DNA of 64,000 nt from Chloroflexota bacterium (GCA_026708115.1 JAPOVL010000021.1:1-64000); one strand, 5' to 3'. Positions 1-9,117 are shown, counted from the stretch's first letter. The notes: generated by a model from the letters alone, not told the origin. Made by a program: numbers and translations.

Positions 1-223
1 TATTTTGGCGTTGCGTGATTTTGTTGGTGCTGCGGTGGTCGCGTGGGGCGCGTAGACGCAGCCCGCCTGTCGCCTTTAGCGGTTTCGACGTAAATGAACC
101 GTGGAGGGGTCGGGGGATGGGGGATTGGCGCGGCAATAATCTGAAATGCGCTATGTTTGTCGATTGCTATTCCTATCAATGCTCGCCTGCCGGAATAGGA
201 GAATCAAATGCGGATAATTCGAC
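1..223. other. Intergenic edge, no gene seen
   Basis: No convincing coding region lies before the minus-strand gene ending at 224. Positions 103-122 resemble half of the GC-rich palindrome found complete at 30963-31012 and 61914-61962 (shared core GGGGGATGGGG), so this may be a decayed copy of that repeat. A gene running in from the left cannot be recognised. Confidence 0.4.
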
Positions 224-619
224 TCAGGTCTCCGGCGGCAAATCCAGAGTGCCGACAAGGTCCTTGAGGCAGAGGTGGGAGTTTTCCAGTTGCAGGCTGA
301 TGTGAATCCCGCGCGGGACGCGCGCGTGAATGAGCGCGCGACCGATATTGCCGATGAGGGGCTTGCGCTTGAGCACAACGTAAACGCCGGCGTCGTCCTT
401 TTCCGTCGCCAGCTTCCAGCTCATAGGCGCGCGCAATCTCACATGAACATCAAGGTGATTGTCCTCGGACCGTGACAGATTGACCTCAGCGTATTCCGCT
501 TCCAGGTAGAAGCTGCCGGGGGCCCGAACCTGCCAGCGGTAGTTGCGAGATACTGTTGTCAAGTCGCGGATGGAAAGGAGAAGATCAAAAGCGTCCCGCA
601 GCTTGTTCAGCTTCCGCAT
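224..619 (-). CDS. Hypothetical protein, DUF4097-like beta-rich
   Basis: This is a 131-residue protein without signal peptide or membrane segment. The second half has the alternating beta-strand texture of DUF4097-type putative adhesin repeats: a V-P-x-G-I step followed by short strands with small turns, ending at a G-T-L-D-L strand. Its start overlaps the aminotransferase stop by one base (TAATG on the minus strand), so the two are probably translationally coupled. The DUF4097 resemblance is my judgement from the texture of the sequence and is weak; no catalytic motif is visible. Confidence 0.6.
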   Translation of the reverse strand: MRKLNKLRDAFDLLLSIRDLTTVSRNYRWQVRAPGSFYLEAEYAEVNLSRSEDNHLDVHVRLRAPMSWKLATEKDDAGVYVVLKRKPLIGNIGRALIHARVPRGIHISLQLENSHLCLKDLVGTLDLPPET

Positions 620-1449
620 TAGAGTTCTTCCAAATGTTCTGTGACCCAGCGTTCGTATGCTCGGCGCAACTTCAAGGTGTTTTCCCCGACCGCGCCATTG
701 CCTATAGCGCGGTCGTCGATCTCGACAATGGGAATAAGGCCCCGGCTGCTGCTGCTGAGAAAAGCCTCAAGCATCGTGGGCAAATCATCGCTATGCGGCG
801 CCTGGAGACGAAGCGGCAAGATGTCTTGGCAGACCTCGAGTACGATCCGGCGGGAAATGCCCGCAAGTACAGCGCTGCCAGCTGTGTAGAGCTGTCCCGC
901 AAGTATCGCGTAGAAGTTGCTCGACGCCCCTTCTAACATGAATCCACTTTCGTCTAGCAAGATGATTTCGTAGATTCCCGGCTTTAGCGCCTCTTGCAGT
1001 CTCGCTCGGATGTGCATCCAGTCGCTGGTCTTGGCGGAGGGACCTTTGCGTTGCTCGGCGCCGGAAGTGACGCATCGGACCCCTTGCCGGACAAGCGCGT
1101 CATCGGGAGGAGCGTAGGGTTCAATCGTAATCAACAACGTGTCCGGGCGCGATGCTGGCGCCGAAATGCGAAAGCGGACATCTCCGAAATCCGATGTCAA
1201 TATCATTGCCCGCAGCGCAGCTTTCAATTGCTGACGATCGTAATCGAGCGGCATGCGCTGCTGCCGCGCCGAGGCTTCCAGACGATCCAGGTGCGCGTCA
1301 AAAAGCAGCGCTTTGGTAGATTGCCAAGTATTGCCCACCGTATAGACGCCGTCGAAAGGCTCGAAAACGACAGCCTCGGCAAGGCTGCTCGCTGCATAAT
1401 CCACTTCTTCCAAACCGCGAGGGCCAAGGCGGCGAACGATCGCAGGCAT
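619..1449 (-). CDS. Class IV PLP aminotransferase (IlvE/PabC family)
   Basis: This 276-residue protein belongs to fold-type IV PLP enzymes, which include branched-chain aminotransferase, D-amino-acid transaminase and aminodeoxychorismate lyase. The Schiff-base lysine is likely K140 in A-K-T-S-D-W, and the cofactor-binding segment is E173-G-A-S-S-N-F, typical of the family. Length fits PabC/IlvE-like proteins (270-300 residues). Substrate cannot be assigned: no chorismate-pathway gene is adjacent. The gene lies 15 bp after the membrane-anchored gene that ends at 1465 and is coupled to the small gene downstream, so the three probably form one transcript. Confidence 0.85.
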   Translation of the reverse strand: MPAIVRRLGPRGLEEVDYAASSLAEAVVFEPFDGVYTVGNTWQSTKALLFDAHLDRLEASARQQRMPLDYDRQQLKAALRAMILTSDFGDVRFRISAPASRPDTLLITIEPYAPPDDALVRQGVRCVTSGAEQRKGPSAKTSDWMHIRARLQEALKPGIYEIILLDESGFMLEGASSNFYAILAGQLYTAGSAVLAGISRRIVLEVCQDILPLRLQAPHSDDLPTMLEAFLSSSSRGLIPIVEIDDRAIGNGAVGENTLKLRRAYERWVTEHLEEL

Positions 1450-1464
1450 TTCAGGCGCGGGGGC

Positions 1465-2631
1465 TCAACGCTGTAACCAGGTCTCGCGGTAAAGATTCCA
1501 TTGAGACTGATTCAGGTCTTCGTCGGAAAAGATTGCCACGCCGGTCAAACGGGACTTGTCGTCTTCCGCTAGCCGAGACACGCCGAGTATAACGCCATCC
1601 AGTGCGGCTGACATCGTTTCGACCGAGGGATTGTGGGCCGCGCTCGGCCCGCCATAGTTGGGGATGCTGACCAGAATACGCGTATCGCCCCCGAGCAGAT
1701 TGACGTAGGTTTCCACATGGTACGCCACCCAATTGATGTAGTCCAGCGTGTCCTGCCGATAGCTCTGGTACATGAGCAATACGACTTCATCGGCGGAAAC
1801 CATAACGCGCCGCTTATAATTGGACGACCACATCGTACCCGGCGCTATCGAGGTCAGCGGGACCAGACCCGGGTCAGTCGGCGTCAAGTCCGCGGGGACG
1901 GCCACAGCGATCGGTCTCTCGAGGCCAATGGCGGCGCGCACGCTGCGTATGAGTCGGATAAAATCATCGTTCTCGTCGTAGAGCGGCTTGACATCGAGCA
2001 AGATGCCGGCGAAGCCCAGGTCTTCGACTAGTAAACGACTGAAATCCGCGACATTCTCGTGCAATGCCATGCTATCCAGGCGATAGCCATCCGCGGGGTC
2101 GAGATTGGTCCAGATCTCGATCCAGGCGTAGATCGCCGCTTCTTGATGCCGCGCTTTGAACTTCTGGACAAAGCGGGCGATCTCCGTCCGCGACTCCATA
2201 AAGCTGCCCGTGCCCTGCGTGCCACCGGTCCAACGACCTTCAATGCTCAAGGTACTGGCGTAGGCATAAACTTTCCCGATCTGATTCTGTTTCAACTGAC
2301 CGGCAAACTCGCTGATCCTGGTGTCATCGACCCTGCCATGCGTCCAAGCTCTGTCGAGCCAGATGCCATCGCCATATGTGACAGTTTCTCCACCCTTTAA
2401 TGCGCCCAGGCCGACTACGACGCCTGCGACAAGCAAGATACCGGCCGGAATGCCAAGCAAAATCCGCCTTTTTGCGGAATTGAAGAATCCCGCTGTCTTC
2501 GGCTGGCTGAGTCTGGGCGAAGCTGAAACTTCCCGCCGCTGTCGACGCCTGGAACTTGTCTTCGGCTTTTCTTTTCTGAACAGTTTAATGATGGCGGCCA
2601 CTGGCGCGCTCCCTTTTCTGACAAGCCCCAT
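1465..2631 (-). CDS. Membrane-anchored TIM-barrel-like putative glycoside hydrolase
   Basis: This 388-residue protein has a basic cytoplasmic N-terminus (about residues 1-55), one transmembrane helix (about 57-78) and a large extracytoplasmic domain. The ectodomain alternates strands and helices like a TIM barrel and includes a G-I-L-L-D-V strand-end acidic motif near residue 210 and an L-L-M-Y-Q-S segment, reminiscent of GH18/DUF4015-type putative glycosidases. The canonical GH18 DxxDxDxE string is absent, so activity is unproven. It is the first gene of a three-gene minus-strand run and has a long leader that contains a structured repeat. Confidence 0.65.
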   Translation of the reverse strand: MGLVRKGSAPVAAIIKLFRKEKPKTSSRRRQRREVSASPRLSQPKTAGFFNSAKRRILLGIPAGILLVAGVVVGLGALKGGETVTYGDGIWLDRAWTHGRVDDTRISEFAGQLKQNQIGKVYAYASTLSIEGRWTGGTQGTGSFMESRTEIARFVQKFKARHQEAAIYAWIEIWTNLDPADGYRLDSMALHENVADFSRLLVEDLGFAGILLDVKPLYDENDDFIRLIRSVRAAIGLERPIAVAVPADLTPTDPGLVPLTSIAPGTMWSSNYKRRVMVSADEVVLLMYQSYRQDTLDYINWVAYHVETYVNLLGGDTRILVSIPNYGGPSAAHNPSVETMSAALDGVILGVSRLAEDDKSRLTGVAIFSDEDLNQSQWNLYRETWLQR

Positions 2632-2665
2632 GCCATTGCAAGGAGAAAGCTTGTTATTTTCTCTT

Positions 2666-2760
2666 TAATAGACCGCGTTGCTCATGCAACGAGAAGATTC
2701 ATTATTTTCTGTGAACGCGACATGCCCGTGGACGACTCGCTGCCGTCGAGCGGCTGTGGA
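2666..2760. repeat. Structured intergenic element, copy A
   Basis: Positions 2676-2691 form a 6-bp hairpin, CGTTGC-TCAT-GCAACG, followed about 50 bases later by a box GAGCGGCTGTGG (2748-2759). The same arrangement recurs at 27371-27455, where the hairpin is CGTCGC-TCAT-GCGACG: a T-A pair has become C-G with pairing kept. Both copies lie just upstream of a minus-strand gene. The gap 2632-2955 otherwise holds only the promoter listed below. Confidence 0.55.
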
Positions 2761-2836
2761 GCAATCGCCCTCGCCTGTTTTTTTGAGCATGGACATGGAC
2801 AAAACCGTAAGATCGCGCACCTTTACGACTTTCAAC

Positions 2837-2865
2837 AGTATAGCACGGTTACAATTGGGCACTAA
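2837..2865 (-). promoter_or_regulatory. Putative sigma70 promoter for the 2631 gene
   Basis: Read on the minus strand: TTAGTG, a 17-base spacer, then TATACT (2842-2837). It would give a leader of about 200 bases for the gene starting at 2631, covering the hairpin element at 2666-2760. The -35 match is partial. Confidence 0.4.
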
Positions 2866-2955
2866 TAAAAATAGCTAGCAATTCGCGGGGGCGAGCCATG
2901 CGATTGCCGTTGAACCGAGGGTTTTCAAGCGCAAAGACTGAAGCCGCCCGATGCG

Positions 2956-3408
2956 CTAGTGCATGCCCGGAACCGGCTGAAATCTCTGTACAAACGGGGG
3001 CGCCAATACGATTAGCCCAATTGCGATAGAAGTTAGTACAGCTAGTAATACTGAGGCCGCGGCCACGTCCTTGGCAACTCTCGCCATCGGATGAATGTCG
3101 GAAACAGCGATATTCACCGCCGCCTCAACCGCCGCATTGAAAAACTCGGCCAGCCACACCGAGCTCGTCGCCAGTATGAGCAGCGCCCATTCCGTCGGAC
3201 TGACTTCCAGCCATATTGCCAGCAGCGCGACAACCAGCGTCGCTAGCAATTGAATCCTGGTATTCTTTTGATAGCGAAACATGTAACGACATCCCGCTAT
3301 CGCGTATGCGAGGCTGCGCCAGCGGTTGGCGCTTAGAAGCGGGCTGTGCGCGGCAGGGTCGCGTCTTGGGCTGTCCCAACGATCATCGGCGGAGCCTTCG
3401 CCCATCAT
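2956..3408 (-). CDS. dgkA: Diacylglycerol/undecaprenol kinase, DgkA family
   Basis: This small integral membrane kinase (150 residues) phosphorylates diacylglycerol or undecaprenol with ATP, supporting lipid carrier recycling. The family signature is clear: a W-L-A-E-F-F-N-A-A-V-E-A segment with the catalytic glutamates, and A-K-D-V-A-A-A-S-V-L in the third helix. Three hydrophobic helices follow a soluble N-terminal 45 residues. In Gram-positive and Chloroflexota genomes DgkA is commonly next to ybeY, as here; its start overlaps the ybeY stop by four bases (ATGA), indicating translational coupling. Confidence 0.88.
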   Translation of the reverse strand: MMGEGSADDRWDSPRRDPAAHSPLLSANRWRSLAYAIAGCRYMFRYQKNTRIQLLATLVVALLAIWLEVSPTEWALLILATSSVWLAEFFNAAVEAAVNIAVSDIHPMARVAKDVAAASVLLAVLTSIAIGLIVLAPPFVQRFQPVPGMH

Positions 3409-3881
3409 TCGCCTCCATACTCGTCTACGATGGCGGGATCAATCCCGATCGACGCCAGCGCCCTGGCTTGTTCCTTCCACATCGCTTGTTTGGCAGTCAC
3501 GCTATCGTGATCGTGGCCCAGCAAGTGCAGGAGGCCATGCACCGCGAGCATGCAGATGGTGTTCTCAACGTTCAGATTGCGCCGTTCCGCGGCGCGCTTG
3601 GCATAGGGATAGGCAATCAGAACGTCTCCAAGGTAGGCGCCGTTGTTGTGCTTGTCGACGGCTGTTGGGCCGGCGGGAAAGGACAAGACATCCGTCTCAC
3701 TCGCCACCTGGCGGTAGGCCAGATTCAAGTCTCGAAGCGAGGCGTCGTCGGTTATGACAAGGGTCACTTGCGAGCGCGAATCTGCCCGCAACTGTTTCAA
3801 GACAGTCTCGGCCGCCCGCCGGAGGCGAGACTCGTTTAGCGCATAAGCTTGCTGGATCTGGATATGAACGGCGAAGCTCAC
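3405..3881 (-). CDS. ybeY: Endoribonuclease YbeY, rRNA maturation factor
   Basis: This is a 158-residue zinc metalloribonuclease of the UPF0054 family, involved in 16S rRNA 3-prime maturation and ribosome quality control. The diagnostic zinc motif is intact: H-G-L-L-H-L-L-G-H-D-H (HGxxHxxGxDH), preceded by the T-D-V-L-S-F-P strand. Length is normal. It sits in an overlapping chain with pgpH upstream and dgkA downstream (4-base overlaps at both ends), the common pgpH-ybeY-dgkA order. Confidence 0.95.
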   Translation of the reverse strand: MSFAVHIQIQQAYALNESRLRRAAETVLKQLRADSRSQVTLVITDDASLRDLNLAYRQVASETDVLSFPAGPTAVDKHNNGAYLGDVLIAYPYAKRAAERRNLNVENTICMLAVHGLLHLLGHDHDSVTAKQAMWKEQARALASIGIDPAIVDEYGGE

Positions 3882-6337
3882 GCGCTTTCATTCGCTTCTT
3901 CAGAAGCGCCCGCGTGCTGCGCTTCCTGGTTCGTTTTCGTTCCGTTTCGTTTGGGGAGAGGCGGCACGTCATCCAGGGGTTCATCGTCGTCCATGATGGT
4001 TGCCAGGGCGGCGCCTTCCAGGTCCGGCGAGGGCGATTTTGTTTTCGGAGGCGATTCCGGCGAATTCTTGCCGCCGGCTTTGCTTTCGAAGTGAGCCTTG
4101 GCAGCTTGTCGCTCGCCAGTTGCGACGATTGGCTGAGGTTCTGGAACAACTTCCGGCGTCGAGGCGCTTGCGCCGCCGGCAGCGGCTGTCGGCTCTTCGC
4201 GCGCGCCGGCAGGGGCCACGGACTTGACAGCGCGGGCGTAGTCAATCCTGGTGTGGAACAAGCCCTTAAAGACATCGATAAAGGTCTCTTCAATCTTGCG
4301 CAGATCATTCAGCGTCAGGTTGGAGGCATCCAGTTGCCCGGCGTTTCGTTTGCTGTCTACGATTCGGTGAACGAGCTCGGTTATCTCCCGGTTGCTTTCC
4401 GGATGGACCGCCCGGATCGCCGATTCGCAACTGTCTGCCAGCATCAGAATAGCTGTTTCGCGACTCTGCGGTATGGGACCGGGGTAGGAGAAGTCCGCAG
4501 GATCGACTTCGTCAGCATCCTTTGCCGCCTCCAGCGCGCGCTGATAAAAGACGAATACTTCCGTCGTACCGTGATGTTCGCGAACGAAATCGCGAATGCG
4601 GTTGGGAAGATTGTAATTCTTTGCAATTTGGTCGCCTTCAATGACGTGGTCAACGATGATGTCCGCGCTGCGATAGGGGTCGTTCAGCCCGTCGTGAGGG
4701 TTGCTCATCTGTTGCTGGTTCTCGGTGAAAAAGTAGGGATTGCTCATTTTGCCGACATCGTGATACAGCGCCGCGACGTGCGTAAGTTGCGTGTCGGCGC
4801 CGATCGCCTCTGACGCTTGTTCCGCCAGGTTGGCGACTTGCAAAGAATGCTGGTAGGTGCCCGGCGCCTCGCGCAGCAGCCGCTGCAAAAGTGGTTTGCT
4901 CGGCTGGCTCAAGTCCATGAGCTTGAAGGGCGTAGGCAAATTGAACAGCACCGTCAAGATGTACATGGCGGCAAAGGATGTTGTCGGCACGATGAGCAAG
5001 CCGTTGAAGAAGGCCTGTATCAGGTTGGAAGGCACCAGCGCGTCGAAACCAATCAAAAGCGCGAAGATCGCCACCACGGCGACATTGCTGATGCCGACGA
5101 CCAAACCCGAGAGAAAATAATTGTTCAATCGCCCGGCATTGCGGAGGGTCAGGATCGCGCTGATGTTTGCCGCTGCTACCAGGCTGGCGTTTTCCAGCGA
5201 GGGACTGCGGCCCAATATGCCGACAAGAAACGCGAAGCCGATGCTGGCGACTATGGCAAGATTGGGGCGGCTCAACGCGACATAAAGGATGCCCAACGTA
5301 GCCGCGGGCATCAGATATATGTTTGATGTGCCAAAGGATCGTACGGCAACCAGGGCGATCAGGAACAGCGCCGCCTGCATCAGCAAGCTTCCGGTATCCG
5401 AAAGCAGCAAGTGCAACTCGAAGCGACTGATGTATAGTCCGATCATCAGCGTAACCATAGCGCTGGCCAACACGGCGCGCAGAATCCGGGAGCCTCGGTT
5501 GCTCCTTTGCGCCAGCAGCCCCAGTTCTTGCAAAGCCTCGAACGATAGATTGTCGATGCGCTGATTTGCTGGCGCGACGATCTGACCGGCAATGAAGTGG
5601 CGCTGTTGCGGCTCAACGTTGTCGACTGCCAGCTCGCGGTCAAGCGCCGTTTGTTCAGGATTCTCGAAGGTATTGGCGCGGATGACATCGCCTGTGATCA
5701 TGGTTACGATATGGCTTTCCTGTGGGGATAGACGCAAGCTGACCTGGGTCGGCAATTGATCGCGTTCGTGCTGCAAATCTGAACCGCGGATGGGATCGCG
5801 CATGACGCGCTCTAAAACGGATATGATCTCGCTGCGCGCCAGTGTCCAGCGCTCTTCTGGCAATTGAAGCATGGCGATGATTGTTTCGCGGTCGCCATCA
5901 AGTATGAGAGACGTGATTTCGTTGACGTCGGCGACTTGCTGCTCTAAAGAGGCGAATGAATCGGCGCGGACGTTGTCGATGAATACCAGGATGTTTTCGG
6001 TCAAGACCCGCTGTTGACGGGCCACGTTTGGATCGGGCGAGTGGTAAACAGTCGGGACTTGTTCGAGGACATGCTGTCTTTCTTGCTCGGTCAGTATCTC
6101 ACTGACGAACAAGCCTTCTTCTTGAGCGACGACGTCTTCCGCCGGTATCGAACCAATCGCCAGATTGGCTGTGCTGCTCGCGCCCAGGAAGATGTCATCG
6201 AAAGCTACAATAGCGGTGCAGCAGACAATAAACACCAGCGCGAACAGCAGCAGCAGGGACGAACGAAGCGCCAAACGCATGCGATCCGACGCCGGGCTGA
6301 ATCGTTCTTCCAAAATATCCCTGAGGCGGAGGACCAT
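3878..6337 (-). CDS. pgpH: 7TM-HD cyclic-di-AMP phosphodiesterase, PgpH/YqfF type
   Basis: This 819-residue membrane protein hydrolyses cyclic-di-AMP in characterised relatives. In order: one N-terminal membrane helix (about 25-50), a 7TMR-HDED extracytoplasmic domain (about 55-275), seven membrane helices (about 285-470) and a cytoplasmic HD domain (about 495-690) with the metal motif H-D-V-G-K and a second H-H-G-T-T motif. Beyond residue 700 is an unusual 110-residue Pro/Ala/Glu-rich, low-complexity tail of alternating charge, probably disordered. Its stop overlaps the ybeY start (ATGA), and it begins 4 bp after yqeY. Confidence 0.92.
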   Translation of the reverse strand: MVLRLRDILEERFSPASDRMRLALRSSLLLLFALVFIVCCTAIVAFDDIFLGASSTANLAIGSIPAEDVVAQEEGLFVSEILTEQERQHVLEQVPTVYHSPDPNVARQQRVLTENILVFIDNVRADSFASLEQQVADVNEITSLILDGDRETIIAMLQLPEERWTLARSEIISVLERVMRDPIRGSDLQHERDQLPTQVSLRLSPQESHIVTMITGDVIRANTFENPEQTALDRELAVDNVEPQQRHFIAGQIVAPANQRIDNLSFEALQELGLLAQRSNRGSRILRAVLASAMVTLMIGLYISRFELHLLLSDTGSLLMQAALFLIALVAVRSFGTSNIYLMPAATLGILYVALSRPNLAIVASIGFAFLVGILGRSPSLENASLVAAANISAILTLRNAGRLNNYFLSGLVVGISNVAVVAIFALLIGFDALVPSNLIQAFFNGLLIVPTTSFAAMYILTVLFNLPTPFKLMDLSQPSKPLLQRLLREAPGTYQHSLQVANLAEQASEAIGADTQLTHVAALYHDVGKMSNPYFFTENQQQMSNPHDGLNDPYRSADIIVDHVIEGDQIAKNYNLPNRIRDFVREHHGTTEVFVFYQRALEAAKDADEVDPADFSYPGPIPQSRETAILMLADSCESAIRAVHPESNREITELVHRIVDSKRNAGQLDASNLTLNDLRKIEETFIDVFKGLFHTRIDYARAVKSVAPAGAREEPTAAAGGASASTPEVVPEPQPIVATGERQAAKAHFESKAGGKNSPESPPKTKSPSPDLEGAALATIMDDDEPLDDVPPLPKRNGTKTNQEAQHAGASEEANESA

Positions 6338-6341
6338 CGGC

Positions 6342-6788
6342 TCAACTCAACAGCTCTTTTACCAGGGAGTTGACCTGTTTGCCGTCGGCGCGGCCGCGAA
6401 CTTGCGGCATCACCACTCGCATGATCTCGCCCATCTCGCGCATGGAGCTGGCGCCGCTCTCGTCAATTGCCCGCCGAACAATCTGCCGGAGTTCATCCTC
6501 GGCGAGTCGGCTTGGCAGAAAGCTCTCAATCAGCTCCAGGTCGAATCTCGCGTTATCCGTTTCCGCAACGCGTCCCGCTGCTTCCAATTCGGCAATGGTT
6601 TCGCGATGTTGCTTGGCTTCTTTTTGCAAGACGGCTTGCACGCCCTCATCGTCGAGCGCGGCTCTCGTATCTATTTCGACCTGCTTTATGGCGCTGTTGA
6701 GCAGACGAATCGCATTGCGGCGTCGGCTGTCCTTGGCCTTCATCGCCTCTTTCAGCGCGGTCTGCAATTGTGCCTTCAGCTTGCTCAT
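6342..6788 (-). CDS. yqeY: GatB/YqeY domain protein
   Basis: This 148-residue helical protein matches the stand-alone YqeY family, related to the tRNA-binding tail domain of GatB. It shows the typical N-terminal L-K-x-A-M-K-A-K-D-x-x-R-R segment, the central E-x-A-G-R region and the C-terminal R-G-R-A-D-G-K-x-V-N motif. The cellular role is not established, though an effect on tRNA amidation or translation is presumed. It is 4 bp upstream of pgpH and probably co-transcribed with the pgpH-ybeY-dgkA chain. Confidence 0.9.
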   Translation of the reverse strand: MSKLKAQLQTALKEAMKAKDSRRRNAIRLLNSAIKQVEIDTRAALDDEGVQAVLQKEAKQHRETIAELEAAGRVAETDNARFDLELIESFLPSRLAEDELRQIVRRAIDESGASSMREMGEIMRVVMPQVRGRADGKQVNSLVKELLS

Positions 6789-6898
6789 ACTTCAGCCTTC
6801 ACGTTCTCGCACTTCGCATCGGAACGAGCCCCTGTCTCGGCATGCGCACGCCGCCTCGCCCTAGGAGTGGGCTGTGGCCGGGTACTTGTGACCACAAG

Positions 6899-8179
6899 CT
6901 ATAAGCGTACTGTACCATGAATCACCCCGTCCGTGAATTCTCCCAGATATGTGGCGCAGATGCGGTTGCTTAAGTCCCTCGGGTATACGGCCTTGACCCG
7001 CATGTAATTGTCCGTGTAGCCGCTATGGACGAAGCCTTCCGGCGTCGCGGCAGTGATTTGTTCCCAGAGCACATTCTGTTGCGTGCCCGCCAGGCTGGCC
7101 GCGAAGTTTGCTTCCATCGTATCCGATATCGCGAGCAATTCAGCGCTGCGCGCTCTCTTGACCGCGCTGCTCACCTGGTTTTTCATGCGGCTGGCTGGCG
7201 TCCCGGGACGGCTGCTGTAACGAAAGACGTGAAGCCCGTCGAAACCCATCTCCTCGATGAACGCGCGGGATGTCGCGAATTCCCGGTCGCTTTCGCCCGG
7301 GAAGCCTGCGATTACGTCAGTGGTTATGCGCGCCCCGGGGATGGCCGCGCGCGCGGCACCCATCAGCGCGCGAAACGCCGCTTGATTGGTCTGGCGCCGC
7401 ATGCGTTTCAAGGTGGCGTCGCAGCCGCTCTGCAAGGGCAGGTGCAGGTGGCGGCAAAGACGGGGATCCCCCCACAGATCGAAGAAACCCGGCGCAAGAT
7501 CCCAGGGCTCCAGCGACGAGAGGCGCAAGCGAGGCATGTCGCTGTGCCGCAACAGCTCCTTGACCAACTGCGACAGACCATCATTCAGACCCAGGTCCTG
7601 ACCATAGCTGCCGAGGTGTACCCCGGTTAGCACCGCTTCTTGATATCCGAGTTGGCGCAGCGTATTCACTTCCCGCAGCACTTGGCCGATCTCGCGGCTG
7701 CGACCCTGGCCGCGGGCAATTGTCGTCACGCAAAACGTGCATTCGTTGTCACAGCCGTCTTGCACTTTCACGAATGCCCGCGTGCGGCCGAGGCTTGGGG
7801 CGGATGCCGCCCGCTCGATCGGCTCGCTGTCGAAGATCTTGATCGCTTCCCCCGTGACGAAGGATACCAGGTCGTCCTTGTCGGCATTGCTTAGCACGCG
7901 AGCAACGCCGGGCAGCCTATCTAGTTCCTGCGGCGCGATCTGAGCGTAGCAGCCCGTAACCGTGGTCTCCGCTTCTGGATTGGATCGATGGAAGTCGCGG
8001 ACCAGTTTGCGGCTGGTTTTGCTGGCCTCCTGTGTTACGGCGCAACTGTTCAAGACAAAATGATCGGCCTCTTCCGGGCGCTCGACTACCTCGTGGCCCA
8101 TGCCCTGAAACTGGCGAGCCATGGAGTCGATTTCGCTCTGATTGAGTCGACAGCCCACCATGCGCAGATGCACTTTCAT
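6899..8179 (-). CDS. mtaB: tRNA methylthiotransferase MtaB
   Basis: This radical-SAM methylthiotransferase of 426 residues adds the 2-methylthio group to N6-threonylcarbamoyladenosine-37 of tRNA. The N-terminal UPF0004 domain carries three cluster cysteines (V-G-C-R-L-N-Q, N-S-C-A-V-T and T-G-C-Y-A-Q). The radical-SAM cluster is C-D-N-E-C-T-F-C. The order V-G-C-R-x-N-Q and the A-V-T motif favour MtaB over MiaB or RimO. The start overlaps the stop of the upstream exported protein by four bases, so they are likely co-expressed from the promoter near 9118-9146. Confidence 0.92.
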   Translation of the reverse strand: MKVHLRMVGCRLNQSEIDSMARQFQGMGHEVVERPEEADHFVLNSCAVTQEASKTSRKLVRDFHRSNPEAETTVTGCYAQIAPQELDRLPGVARVLSNADKDDLVSFVTGEAIKIFDSEPIERAASAPSLGRTRAFVKVQDGCDNECTFCVTTIARGQGRSREIGQVLREVNTLRQLGYQEAVLTGVHLGSYGQDLGLNDGLSQLVKELLRHSDMPRLRLSSLEPWDLAPGFFDLWGDPRLCRHLHLPLQSGCDATLKRMRRQTNQAAFRALMGAARAAIPGARITTDVIAGFPGESDREFATSRAFIEEMGFDGLHVFRYSSRPGTPASRMKNQVSSAVKRARSAELLAISDTMEANFAASLAGTQQNVLWEQITAATPEGFVHSGYTDNYMRVKAVYPRDLSNRICATYLGEFTDGVIHGTVRL

Positions 8180-9084
8180 AATCTGCTGTCTCCTCCACCG
8201 GCAGCGCTGGGGCTGAAAACGGTAATATTGTCGAAATCAACTACTACGCCACCGCCGCCGGTCTGTGTCGCTTGCGCGATCAACCCCAGTTGTCCGTGCG
8301 CCGGATGCGGCGCTTGAAAGCCTTCTACCATGCGCCCGCCGATACACTCGCCATTTGTGTAGGTGCTGCTTGCCCCGGGCGCATTGGGAATACATAGCAT
8401 CACATGCACGCCGTTCACAAAGAACTTCAGTTCCGATCCTTGAGCGATGACGCGGATCCTGTTCCGCGCGCCCAAGCCCTGGTGAATGCTTGGAGAAGGG
8501 ATCCAGGTGCTTAATACTTCTCGGGCGCCGTCGACGCTTCGTTCAAGCGAATAATAGCCATCGCTGCTAATGAGAAAAGCATAGTAGTGGGGTCCCGCTG
8601 CCGGGTCAAGGACTTGTCGCAGGCCAGCGCTCAGCAAGGCAGACCATTGGCCAATGCCACAGAAAATCACGGCTGGCAGATCGCAGGCCTCTTCTGATGG
8701 GCTTTGCATGGCAAAAACAATGCCAAAGGCGTTGTCGATCGGACCGGCTACTGCGCTGGCTGCAACGCTGATGTCAAATTCAACAAAATGATGATTCGCA
8801 ACTGACCAACTCGCGGTTTGCGCGCTGGAAAGCGCCAATCTCAATTGACCGTCTTCTATCGACGCGCTCTGTTGACCATCGTAGAGATCCCACTCGTCAA
8901 GATAGCCGTCGAAGCTCGCGACATACAGCAAGTCGCCCGGGACGCCGACGATCGGCTCCCTGGCTCGATCAAGCTGGGCGTAGAGAAGGTTCCCCGCGAC
9001 CAGCGCCAGCAACAATACGACAATTGCTGACCAGGGTCCTGCTGAGCGTTGCAGCGTTCGCAGACGGCTAGTGGATTCCGTCAC
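8176..9084 (-). CDS. Membrane-anchored LamG/concanavalin-like protein
   Basis: This 302-residue protein has one N-terminal membrane helix (about residues 15-37) and an extracytoplasmic beta-rich domain. The domain starts with an F-D-G-Y-L-D-E-W segment and ends with a F-D-N-I-T-V-F strand, the usual frame of concanavalin/LamG-type jelly rolls (domain of unknown function, common in Anaerolineae). Four cysteines in the ectodomain could form disulfides. No catalytic residues are evident. It overlaps mtaB by four bases; a functional link to tRNA modification is not apparent. Confidence 0.7.
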   Translation of the reverse strand: MTESTSRLRTLQRSAGPWSAIVVLLLALVAGNLLYAQLDRAREPIVGVPGDLLYVASFDGYLDEWDLYDGQQSASIEDGQLRLALSSAQTASWSVANHHFVEFDISVAASAVAGPIDNAFGIVFAMQSPSEEACDLPAVIFCGIGQWSALLSAGLRQVLDPAAGPHYYAFLISSDGYYSLERSVDGAREVLSTWIPSPSIHQGLGARNRIRVIAQGSELKFFVNGVHVMLCIPNAPGASSTYTNGECIGGRMVEGFQAPHPAHGQLGLIAQATQTGGGGVVVDFDNITVFSPSAAGGGDSRL

Positions 9085-9117
9085 AAGGGCTTAACTCATC
9101 GTTTGACTGACGCGCGA

